Shown here one piece after another: positions 35,480 through 44,422 of a DNA stretch of 64,000 nt. The notes under the pieces are model-generated. The model saw nothing but the letters and a program-made list of their open reading frames with translations. It did no database searches and was not told the origin of the DNA. Origin of the DNA: Acholoe squamosa (taxonomy: Eukaryota > Annelida > Polychaeta > Phyllodocida > Polynoidae). Both the position numbers and the translations under genes were made by a program. The stretch is taken from positions 73,877,972 to 73,941,971 of the forward strand of contig OX439040.1 of NCBI GenBank assembly GCA_949317995.1, given 5' to 3'. Each line of letters begins with the position of its first letter. Positions within the stretch are counted from its first letter, which is position 1.

Positions 35480-36061
35480 CCTGTTTTGAATTCAACACTT
35501 GTTGCACAAATTACTAACATCAATCATAATTATGGTACTGAATACTATGACTATCAATGTAGTGATGGTGTTACTACATTTAGACGCAACTGTATTGCCA
35601 GGAATACAACCACAAATGAAAATCCATATACCTACTGGGAAGACTGTCAGCCATATGATGGCCTCACCCCTAAATTGTACATCAAGGGTATGTCCTACCC
35701 AGACTACATTGTATCGCTTACTTATGGAGACCCAACAACATGTGTCGATTTTGGAGCTGGCACTGCACATACAACGTATGGAAGGACGATCCTCCAGGTG
35801 AAAGACCCCAGCACTTGCCTAAACTTTACATACAAACTAGTTTATGATTCAATGCTAGATAGTCTTGGTATGTCAATAGTACTGTACACATCTCCGGTGG
35901 AGGATCAGACACCAGGCATTAGACAGGTGATCCTGTGTGAGAAGGATTCTGAAGCTACAGACATCGATGATAATCTTGTATCAAGGATTTTTACCTGTAC
36001 CTTCTGGATACTTTCTGTACATAATGATAAGTCCCAAAGAACAACAGTAGGCCCAGATTAG
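35480..36061 (+). other. Cysteine-rich exon-like ORF
   Basis: Open frame of 191 codons without an ATG at its start. It contains about ten cysteines, several N-glycosylation sequons (NTT, NFT) and Tyr/Thr-rich strands, so it reads like an extracellular domain exon. A 'tttacag' acceptor-like site precedes it at 35,458-35,464, but a stop in this frame at 35,477 shows a shift would be needed. Part of it (about 35,841-36,060) is repeated, more diverged and with stops, at 36,260-36,490. Probably an exon of a decayed cellular gene; the family is unknown. Confidence 0.4.
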
Positions 36062-36259
36062 GTTTAGATTGTGTGAAATTGGGGTTGATGAGGTCCGACA
36101 TATGCTGTAATGCAAGAAAACAGAGTTACATAATTAAAACACCAGCTGGGATCAGCCCAATTTTGCCACTTCGTTTGGGATATTCTTTTGCTATGGAGGT
36201 TGTTTTTTTTTAATTTTTTTCTTTAGCTCTAAAAGGCTTAATGATATACTCATATATAC

Positions 36260-36490
36260 TATGGTTGATGATGTAGTGCTGGACAGTCCTGGTATGTCGA
36301 TGGCACTATACAAATCTCTGGTCGAAGATCAGACACCAGGAAATGAGCAGGTGACTATGCAGGAGAGAGACTACTGCTGTAGCTATTGGTGAAAGTCTGG
36401 TATTCAGGAATTTCACCCGTGCTTGTCCCTCTGGATGTTTGTCATGATAAGTCCAAGAGGAGAGCAACAGTCAAAAACTGGTTTTAGACT
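36260..36490 (+). pseudogene. Degenerate duplicate of the cysteine-rich exon
   Basis: It shares blocks such as 'agtcctggtatgtc' and 'gaagatcagacaccagg' with 35,860-35,940, but the frame is broken. Confidence 0.55.
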
Positions 36491-37480
36491 GTGTAAAATC
36501 AAGCCTGGCTAAAACCAGGGAAAAGAGGAGAAAAACACCACAGTTTACCAAATTGCTCTCGAGCTCAATAAACTGACACATAAACTCGATAACTTGGAGA
36601 AGATCATAAGACTAGCCACCTAGGAAGCTTTAGTCTCGTGGCTGATCCATGAGGACTGGCAGACGAGGTGTTTCAACAAAATAATGTGTACACTGAGGCC
36701 ACAACATACCATGGCCGGCTAAAATGCTATATATAACATTGTTAGTGGCTATCCTCTGTAGGAAGCCATTTTATCCCCTTGCACAATTTTATCTCGTAAC
36801 CCACTATTTAGTCCCCTTATTAAAGTTATTCCATGGGAACCGATCATCCAATATACATTGCCAATTTGGCATATAGCACATGGATTTACTAGTAATCAAA
36901 TTATTTTCTTGTAAGGCTTTATTGGTCACATTCAACAATGAAACAAACAGACTATAGCTTTAAAGCGACCACCCGGTATTGAAAAGGTGTAGTTTGTACA
37001 CCTCCAAACTAGTATAACTCTGATTTTTTTTATCTATTAAAATGTCAAGCTAAATGTACATTGCATGTCAAATAAGCTTAAATCTTCATCATATGCATGG
37101 GGTAGAGTCCGAGCGGATTTTTTACGCCAATTTTTGGGGAAATTTCTACAATGTAATCCAACAATATTATATGGGGTTAACTTAGATATAATTTTCCATG
37201 GGTTAAAATGATCCCATTTTATATTCACTATTGTATATAGGAAACACTTTAAGACAATGATTATATGTATAGATGTTCATCTTTACACCATACAGTGTCT
37301 TCAATGATTGATAAATAGAATTTACATCAATGGTAGGCCTACACAATGAGGGTTGAATGATAGATGAGTGTTGCTAAATTCCGGAAGATAATACACAAAT
37401 AAATAAAATAAAATATAAATACCCGGTAAATGCTTATTCAGTGGACAGATATATGATATAATGTATGACATTGAACTATT
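36491..37480. other. Intergenic DNA, nothing recognised
   Basis: AT-rich. The short minus-strand ORF at 37,037-37,228 has no supporting features. Confidence 0.4.
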
Positions 37481-37489
37481 TAAGTTAAT

Positions 37490-37900
37490 TCTGCTCCTTC
37501 CTGAAGGTCACTCTAGGTGCCTGACAGCTTTTTAAGGGCACTAGAGTCACTAGACAGCTTGCTAAAGATTCCTGGAGATGCTTGACATTTTACTGGTCAA
37601 AGGTTTTTTGAATGTCACTGGGAGCAGATGGTAGCCTGTTGTAAGTCATTGGGAATAATTGGCAGCTTCCTTGAAGGTTACTTGGAGTACTTGGCAGCTT
37701 TTTGAAGGTCACTGGAGATCAGAGACTTTTTGAAGATCACTGAGATCAAAGACTTTTGAAGGTCACTGGAAGCATTTGAAAGCTTATTGTAGTTGACTGG
37801 GAATATTTGGCAACTTCATGAAGTTTAGTGGGAGTATATAGCAACCTGGTGAAAATCACTGAAGGTATTTGGCAGCTTCATGAAGGTCAGCTCTTGTACA
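37490..37900 (+). repeat. Degenerate minisatellite
   Basis: About ten imperfect units of 30-40 bases built on 'ggcagcttnttgaaggtcac' plus 'tgggagtattt'. Spacing varies from unit to unit, so it is an old tandem array. Confidence 0.75.
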
Positions 37901-38370
37901 GGATAGAACCCGAATACTGGATTGAGGTCGGTCGAAGGTTGGCAGCACCATCTAATGAGAATCAATAGAACTATGTTGCACACATCACATTACATTCATG
38001 GCTTATTGTAATGAATCACATTAAACTTATGATGTAAATGTATGTATATGTGATACAGCATTTGAACCGTCAAAATAGTTGTCTCTGTTCACTTAATTAT
38101 GTTACGATGACAATAATCATATCAAGGACCCATATTCCATTGCAATGCCCAGTTTTGGATTCTAATGATTAATTTTTAATCATCAAAAAGGCAAATACTT
38201 TCATTACCTTAACATAGACTTTGCATTTCTCCAGTAGATATTCCCACTTTAGTTTTGTTTTCTGGTCATCCTCATACATATTGAAGTCTGTCACCTGGTT
38301 ATATCAAAATAAAAAGTCTAATTGTCATAGATCAGGCAAGCTAAAAGATTCTGTGGACTACAGAAGCCCA
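37901..38370. other. Intergenic DNA, nothing recognised
   Basis: No ORF, repeat or promoter motif I can support. Confidence 0.35.
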
Positions 38371-38800
38371 TATTGGTTTGGTTTGGTTTGGTTTGGTTGA
38401 TTTAACCTCCGCTAATAGTAGTTAAAATTTAGCAGAGAGACTATGTTTCATTTCTTTTCTGTTTTTCCCTATTTACTTATAAGGCATTGCCTGATAGGAT
38501 CAGGCTTCCTTGTTTTTCATATTTTGTAAAAGAGCTTGGCTTCCCGCAGGAAATCAAGAATCTCCTTGTTTCCAGTGCTGTGGAAAACACTGTTCATTGT
38601 CGTTGGATTTTTCAGGAATTTCTTCCTGCTTCTCTTGGTTGCCTGACAATGTAGCATGAGATGTTCCACACTCAGCTGAGTGTTGCATGCCTGACATACA
38701 GGTGCCACTTCACCTTTCAGAAGGTGACTATCTGAGCAATATTTATGAGAACACACTAGAAGGTCTAAATAATTAAATAAAGCGATATGTGGCAACGCAC
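38371..38800 (-). mobile_element. 3' end of a non-LTR retrotransposon (LINE)
   Basis: The minus-strand frame 38,795-38,517 ends with CQACNTQLSVEHLMLHC. This is the Cys/His pattern (C..C...L..EHL...C) found at the C-terminus of many I/Jockey-like LINE ORF2 proteins after RNase H. About 120 bases further on the minus strand the sequence ends in a five-unit AAACC tail (38,373-38,398), typical of LINE 3' ends with microsatellite tails. It is 5'-truncated; upstream ORF2 sequence is not recognised. Confidence 0.7.
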
Positions 38801-39295
38801 ATATCTTTTTCTAGAGACACAGATCTGCTGTCAACCAAAACGGTCTCAAAACTACTAAAACCTCGGTCATAAGCCGGCCATGGGTAGACTTTGGGAAATT
38901 ATAAGCCTATTTTAGGATGAAATCTTTTCTCTATAATCTAAAGTACACTCTAGCAGATTTTCCCTGACTCACGACAATATTTCATAAGAGTTTCTGGCAT
39001 AGCCTGATTTTATGAGACTGCTTTATTTTCCCTGTCTCTCCCTGACCTGTGGGAGCCCTGTTAGGGTAGGTTGATAATGCATTGATGGTACAATAAGTTA
39101 ATGCAACACCTGTCCTGTGTATAATATCAAGGAGAGCAAGATCTGCTGATATTAAATCTATAAGTCGCTGATTAATATGCTTACAAAAATTATATAGCCC
39201 AAATATCTTTAGCTGTATGGGCTGACATAGGAGACTTTGGTGTAGTAGTGTATACTTGTATGTAAGTACATCCAAGTGGAAATGTTATTCAGAAG
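38801..39295. other. Flank of element C, no clear gene
   Basis: A 97-codon minus-strand frame (38,982-39,275) exists but has no recognisable domain; I do not call it a gene. Confidence 0.35.
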
Positions 39296-39299
39296 CTGC
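39296..39299. other. Target-site duplication of element C (left)
   Basis: CTGC here and at 57,325-57,328 exactly flank the TG...CA ends of the two LTRs. Confidence 0.9.
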
Positions 39300-39964
39300 T
39301 GTCGACGGACCGTTACAAGTCATGAACATGAGCAACTCAGGAGTCTAGAGAGTACAGTTGATGGATCCACTTTATTGTAGTGTTAGGCAGGTACATGTTG
39401 GCATGGTGATGTACAATGTGTGTGCTGCCCACCTGATCAAGCTAGCTCTATACCAAGGCACTGTGTGTCATAGAGACTAGGTGTGGAGAGAGGAAAGTAA
39501 AGAATAAGAGTATCCCAAGCTAGTCCTGTATTCATATATATAGGAGCAGCTCGGGGTAGGCATGACGTCAGTCTTGGGAGAAGCATGACGTCATGCTTAG
39601 GGATTGGCAAGACCCAACGTGCCTTGCATCATCTCACCCTGGAGGGGGGAGGGGGCTTGCCTAAAGGTGGGTCGAGCTGGCCACCTGTTGGAGGAGCAGC
39701 TCGATCCCTGATTGGCTAGGAATGGAGGTGGGTGTGAGCGCACTCCCACCCTGTACCTAGGGTTAGTGGGGGTCGAGGTCATGACCCCTAGCCAGGATCC
39801 GGAGGTGAATCTGAGGTCACTGGCCAGGAGAGGCAGAGCTGGGTAGAGATACCTGGCTCTGTCAGATCCAAAGGTTTGGTAAAGGGAGCCTTATAGGCGA
39901 GCTTGATCATTCGGCTTAAAATATTTCATATAATAATAAATGAACCTTGAATACCCCATTGACA
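39300..39964 (-). repeat. Element C 3' LTR
   Basis: 665 bases, TG...CA ends. On the minus strand: two TGACGTCA cAMP-response-type sites (39,586-39,593 and 39,563-39,570), a TATATATA box about 30 bases further, and AATAAA at 39,376-39,371. Confidence 0.95.
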
Positions 39965-40520
39965 TATCCCCACATAGCTATTCGATTCTACGCGAATGCA
40001 AAAGGTAGAGAACAAGTTCTTATAATCGTCATTGGACGTTCAAGGTTTGGCAGAACTTTATAAGGTGACTCAAAACTTGGTGAACGTTGTGTATACTTGG
40101 CTTGATACCGGTATAAATGTTTTAACTTACATACTTGAATCATCAACTGTGTGTATAGGTCTACTTCTAAGAACAATAACATCCTCAATGGTGAGGCAGG
40201 TTTCGTTGGAAAGACACATACAAAAATATAGTCGAGCCCACAAGGTCGTGGTGACAGTCTCTACTATGTACTGATTGCTATAAAAATCTTAGAGATACAT
40301 GCAAATCAAGAAAATACACATGGATGAGAAATAATTCGAGAATCCTTGTGGCAACAGTTATGTTGGTTGCTATGTCCTGCCTTGAGCAATCAGGGCAGAA
40401 ACAGCAGTGATACTCTGTCACATATACCGGTTACTGAATGAGATCAAGTGTACATGGTTAACAAGTTTTATATAAAAGTACATGCTTCAAAAATATATCC
40501 TCTACATAGTCGCATATTGA
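39965..40520 (-). other. Element C region next to the 3' LTR
   Basis: TATGTGGGGATA (minus strand, 39,976-39,965) directly abuts the LTR and is the candidate polypurine tract, although it is only weakly purine-rich. A 'ctgccttg.g.aatcagggcag' block occurs at about 40,377 and again at about 40,551. No supported ORF. Confidence 0.45.
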
Positions 40521-40835
40521 CTAGGGCAGTAGTGATATTCCGTGCCATGTGCTGCCTTGGGTAATCAGGGCAGCCACAGCGGTTTCATTCAACGAGGCTT
40601 GCTGCAAGCGTACTTGAGTTTGACTAGTTGACCAATATTGATCATTAAACTCAATAGAAAGCATGTGAACTCTGAAAACTGTCTTGTCGTTTTTAGACGA
40701 TTTGGCAGTAATCTTGCAATACAATAAATACAAAGAAAAATGTAACACGCTGGCTAAGACTAAAACCCATAAATACAAATGCAAATTGTTTTGGGCTTGA
40801 AAAACAGGTATCGTCCTTTTAGAGAAAAAGGTAAC
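40521..40835 (-). CDS. Element C candidate accessory exon with a membrane segment
   Basis: Sense-strand open frame of about 104 codons without an initial ATG. A pyrimidine-rich 'tgtttttcaag' lies near its start, so it may be entered by splicing. Residues about 17-40 are strongly hydrophobic (a likely transmembrane helix), followed by KITAKSSKNDK and a polar C-terminus with one NET sequon. No family was recognised. It could be a small type I or II membrane accessory protein or a chance frame. Confidence 0.3.
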   Translation of the reverse strand, partial: VTFFSKRTIPVFQAQNNLHLYLWVLVLASVLHFSLYLLYCKITAKSSKNDKTVFRVHMLSIEFNDQYWSTSQTQVRLQQASLNETAVAALITQGSTWHGISLLP

Positions 40836-41116
40836 TTATTGGGGGTGGGGGGCTCTGCGGCACCTAGGTTTCTGATTTGACTCAGTATCCTCACAGAGTG
40901 GATTAGCATCAAGAAAAACTTACATGAGGTTTTAAAGATTTCACAGTAATAAATTTGAACGCTTTATATCAGCTTTCTTAAAAATGAATCAGCATATAAA
41001 TTTGTAAACATGTGGTGACTCTGGGAGTCCCATGGGTGGGGGGTGGGAAAAATTGTGTCCCTACAATGTCAGATCAAAGGGATATAAAGTTCATAATTTT
41101 TCATGTGTATGCAGTC

Positions 41117-41894
41117 CTAGTATTTAAATTTTCTTAATTTTGTGCCAATGCTGCTTGGTGGTAAATTGTAGTGTTCCATAGGGGATCTACAGAAGTGTTT
41201 TCCAGCAGCTGATTTTCTCCTCTGTTTGGCTTCCATACTGTATTCGTCATCAAAGGAGTCTATTCTAAATTTTGAGAATGAGACTTCCATAAAAGCCATG
41301 TCTCCAACCTCAGGGGAAGTTGAGGAGGAGGAGGATGAGCTGCTGTCATCAAGGGGTGAGTCTAATGTCATGTTGCTTCTTGGTGGTGGTGTAGGCTTGA
41401 ATGAATGTCTTTTTGAATTTCTGTTGATGGGCCTGAAAGTGGTAAAGGAAGGTGAACTGTGTGCTGTGGCTTGTTCCTGTCTTTGATAATAAGCACAGGG
41501 GCATGCAAAGGTTCCTGGACCGTCCATACATAAGGTACACAGGTTTAAGGTGGCTGGCCTGGTTGGGTGTACAGGCTTGGGGGAAAAATAACTGTCCTTC
41601 CAAGCTGCATAGCCTGGGGGAATTGGAGTTCCAGGCCTGTTGGTTGCAAGTCCTATTTGCGTATAGGACCTGCCGGTGCGGCTTATTGGGTGGCTGGTGG
41701 TGTTGCTCGGGGGCCTTGGGTCTATTGGGCCGGCTGGGAAGTCTTCTTGGTGGGGTTTGCTATTTCTTTTGCTGGTTCGGCTGGTCCAGCTGCTGTGGCA
41801 CCACCTGCTGTAGGGGCTTGGCCTGGGTCTGTAGATGGTGGCGAATCTGTTCCCAGGCTGCGCTTGACCTGGTTGCCCTTCTTCTTTTGTGGTC
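41117..41894 (-). CDS. Element C accessory exon, long ATG-less open frame
   Basis: The frame is open for 280 codons (41,959-41,117) but has no ATG before 41,527. A good acceptor (ctctatctgcag) precedes 41,894, leaving an exon of about 258 codons. The product starts polar and Gln/Pro-rich and continues Pro/Ser/Arg-rich. It has a CTLC...CPC cysteine cluster near 41,540-41,490 resembling a small zinc site, a run of eight serines within an acidic patch, and a basic C-terminus (KQRRKSAAGK, TKLRKFKY). A random 280-codon run without stops is unlikely. A second frame entering at the same acceptor (GPQKKKGNQVKR, then Ala/Pro-rich) is open for 58 codons, so the exon could encode two overlapping proteins. 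Function unknown; a nuclear regulatory accessory protein is a guess. Confidence 0.5.
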
Positions 41895-42033
41895 CTGCAG
41901 ATAGAGACAAAAACAGAGGGGTGTCTGACGTTAGAAACAGGTTGAAAACGTTGTATGGTTCACAAAGCGGTCCACAAAAATACCGAGATTTGACCAAAAA
42001 GGTTAATTTGTCTGTGTGTCGACCATGAAACAA

Positions 42034-42530
42034 AATACAGTAGCATTGGTATTGTTTTGCTTTGGGGCGGTAGCTGTGATTAGGGAAACGGAATTATTTC
42101 ATCGACCTATAGTTTGTTCGTTTTGAGTTGCAGGTAGACCGCGGTCAATACAGAGAAAGGATGTGAGATCAATATTATTTTGTCAACGTACAAAACCTGA
42201 GTACAGAGCTCAATTGATCCACTTGGCTTAGCGCGGGTCCTGTATCCAGGGACGCTATGGTTAGTTTATCTGAATTCCACCAGGTGGTAGTAGCGAGCTG
42301 GAGCTGCACCGTAATGGCGAGGAACCAAATAAGTTATGGGGGTCAAAATACAGGTATGACCTGCTCAGGTCGACTCCTGCCTGTATCGAGTATGCTGAGA
42401 ATTAATTATGTTGATGTTGATTGAAAGAAAATTTATTTTTGGTCGAAAAAAAAAAAAAAGGGGGGGGGCGGACGGAAAAAGAAAAAAAGAGAATTTATTT
42501 CCCTCGCGCCAAATTTTTGATCCGGGGTGC
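42034..42530. other. Upstream region of the antisense microgene
   Basis: It lies inside the putative 44,093-41,895 intron of the sense accessory gene. Homopolymer A and G runs at 42,446-42,468. No ORF. Confidence 0.4.
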
Positions 42531-42538
42531 TATAAAAG
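42531..42538 (+). promoter_or_regulatory. TATA box of the antisense microgene
   Basis: TATAAAAG, 51 bases ahead of the ATG at 42,582. A TGATGTCA (ATF/CRE-like) lies between the TATA box and the ATG. Confidence 0.65.
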
Positions 42539-42581
42539 GGGCGCTCGTCCGTCTGTGATGTCATAATGTTACATAACCAGG

Positions 42582-42818
42582 ATGGAGGTGTTTGAGGTGG
42601 ATCTGATTATGCCCAACGGCACCGTTCTTCACCTGACCATTACCATGTCGGGTGGATTGTAAGTATTTTCTGACTTCAAGAGCGATTTTGAATTTTTTGA
42701 GAATTTGCTTATTCAAAACGTGGAGCTTTGGTTTAATATGGCTTTTAATTTGTATTTCAGCATCACGCAGATCCAATGGCTGATCATCCCTCCTGGCGGG
42801 GCGGTGAACGGTTATTGA
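42582..42818 (+). CDS. Antisense two-exon microgene of element C
   Basis: Plus strand, opposite to gag-pol-env. Exon 1 is 42,582-42,658 (77 bases, ATG start), donor GTAAGT; acceptor 'ttgtatttcag', exon 2 is 42,761-42,818 with TGA. The product is 44 residues: an acidic start with a PNGT motif, alternating hydrophobic beta-like strands, then ITQI and a terminal NGY. A diverged copy at 63,831-63,601 keeps the 77-base exon 1, the phase-2 intron, PNGT, ITQI, terminal NG-aromatic, and a second donor just after the stop (here GTAAGT at 42,820). About half of the residues are identical and most of the rest conservative, while introns are unalike. This supports a real gene. No family was recognised; a further 3' exon may follow. 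Confidence 0.65.
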
Positions 42819-44073
42819 GGTAAGTCTGATCTGAACAAGTTAAAGTCTGAACATGTGCTAATGTTGTTGTTGTGGTAGAGATGCCACGTGCGGGTGTCAC
42901 ATGACCGATTGTAGTCATGGTGACGGCCGTGACGTCCGTCAGTTTCGGTATTTAGAACGAAACCAAGATGGCGCCGGGCTGCCGCGTATGGCGCGAAAGT
43001 AGTCGGGTCAGACGCTGCAACCGGTGCCAATACCGATGAAGATTAATGTAGGCCGATCTATTGTGTTGATTGGGTTAGCTGTGGTTATCATGTTGTTTTA
43101 GCTCAGTGTTGATAATGAAAGCTGTGTGTGGGTGTGTTTTGGGCGTCTTTCGGGGGTTGGGGGGTTCAGTGTGGGGCGGGGGGGAGGGGGGGTAAAGGGT
43201 AGGCTAGTTGGGGGGGGGGCGATCCTCACATAAGCGTCTTTGCGGCGTATGTGTAAAGGCTACCTGCCATCCCCACATAAGTGTGATGGTACCTTCCAAA
43301 CGCTACTGACATTTGGGTATAACCTTGGGACGGTCCAAGGTTATATGATTGTGGGGGGTGGCCGGTAGTCGCTGGGTTGGGACGGTGGTCTCCGTCATGA
43401 ACCGAAACTCGGCCATGTTGGAATGGTGAGTCGAAATTTTACCTACCATAGATTATGTAATAGGCCCTCTCAGCCAGTTTTGAGATTAAACACGTATAGG
43501 CAGTTGGGATGCTGGGCTTCCTGGGGTTCAGGGGACTTGATATAGTGAGCTTGATTTGCTTTGCCGCCGCCTGGGCCCGAGCTTTCTTTCTGCTATGATC
43601 TCTTGGATCGGGGAAACAGTGCCGTGGCTGAATTCGCCGGGCGTCCACTATCAACGCGCGGGGACACTTGTTCTATAAATAGAGTGGGTGGTTCCCCCGT
43701 TGTTATGGTTACGGGTATACTGATAACATGGTTTGTTTTTGATTTAGCCAGTGCACATGTGCTCTACTGAAAAAGGTGACCTATAAGAATTTTGATTTGG
43801 GGGGGGGGGTAATGGGGTTTGGGCTTTTTGAGTGGGGTTGGGGGCCGTGGGAAGATGGCGTGGAGCATTGGGCTTGGAGTAGCCGGGCTGAGTTGTTTAT
43901 GGGCTTATCCCCACATAAAAGGTGATCTCCTCCGGGGTGTGGCTATCCGGTGGGTCGTTCATGGAGAGGGGTTGGGGTCTGTTTACATGATTTTAACAGG
44001 GTGCAAGGTGGCTTAATTGCCGCCTGATTTCCAATTGATGATCCCCACATGTGGCTTGTTGTGGGTTTCTAGA
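42819..44073 (+). promoter_or_regulatory. GC-rich non-coding region with G-tracts and repeated words
   Basis: Downstream of the microgene, 42,895-43,000 ('ggtgacggccgtgacg', 'cagtttc', 'aagatggc', 'ggcgcgaaa') is conserved in the 63.4-63.5 kb copy without a shared reading frame, so it looks regulatory (CRE-like GACGTC and YY1-like AAGATGGC words). G-tracts at 43,151-43,220 could form a quadruplex. The word TCCCCACATA recurs (43,270, 43,908, 44,042 with one change). No convincing ORF. Confidence 0.5.
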
Positions 44074-44093
44074 TTAAAAATAAATAAACTTAC

Positions 44094-44421
44094 CGCTGGG
44101 GGATGTCTTTTTGGGCCTTTCATCTGATGTGGTGGGGTCAAACAGATATTTGTCTGACCCCGGTTGTAGCTCTAGGTTAGTGAACTTAGTGAGTTCCACC
44201 AAACTCCTAGAGGTAGAGGGGACTTCCATTTTGGGGCATAAGGAGGATCTATATCTTGTGGGTGGTGATAGCTGGGGCATTGGGACAGTGTCTGATGGTG
44301 AGAGCTGGAAATCCGGCTGTCCCTTTTCCTTAATCACCAGGGTCAAGACATGGGGGCTGGATGTTAGAGCCTTGTGGAGTCGTAGCCTCCAGAACAGAGG
44401 GCATCTAGGGTAGCGCTCCAA
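44094..44421 (-). CDS. Element C post-env ORF ending at a splice donor
   Basis: Sense-strand open frame that begins directly after the env stop in another frame (first codon TTG, not ATG) and reaches a strong donor (CAGCG|GTAAGT) at 44,094/44,093. The 109 codons read as a polar, Pro/Ser-rich sequence with ELTKFTNLELQPG and a terminal DERPKK. Its donor phase fits the acceptor at 41,895 in the GPQKKK frame. That would splice it to the accessory exon, leaving the antisense microgene inside the intron. The start may be an upstream spliced leader. Function unknown. Confidence 0.4.
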
Positions 44422-44422
44422 T

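Noticed and set aside
38982-39275. 97-codon minus-strand frame next to element C
   Set aside because: No recognisable LINE or other domain; AT-rich with unusual composition.
44111-44413. Plus-strand frame opposite the post-env ORF of element C
   Set aside because: Shadow of the sense ORF; it has no splice or promoter support of its own.
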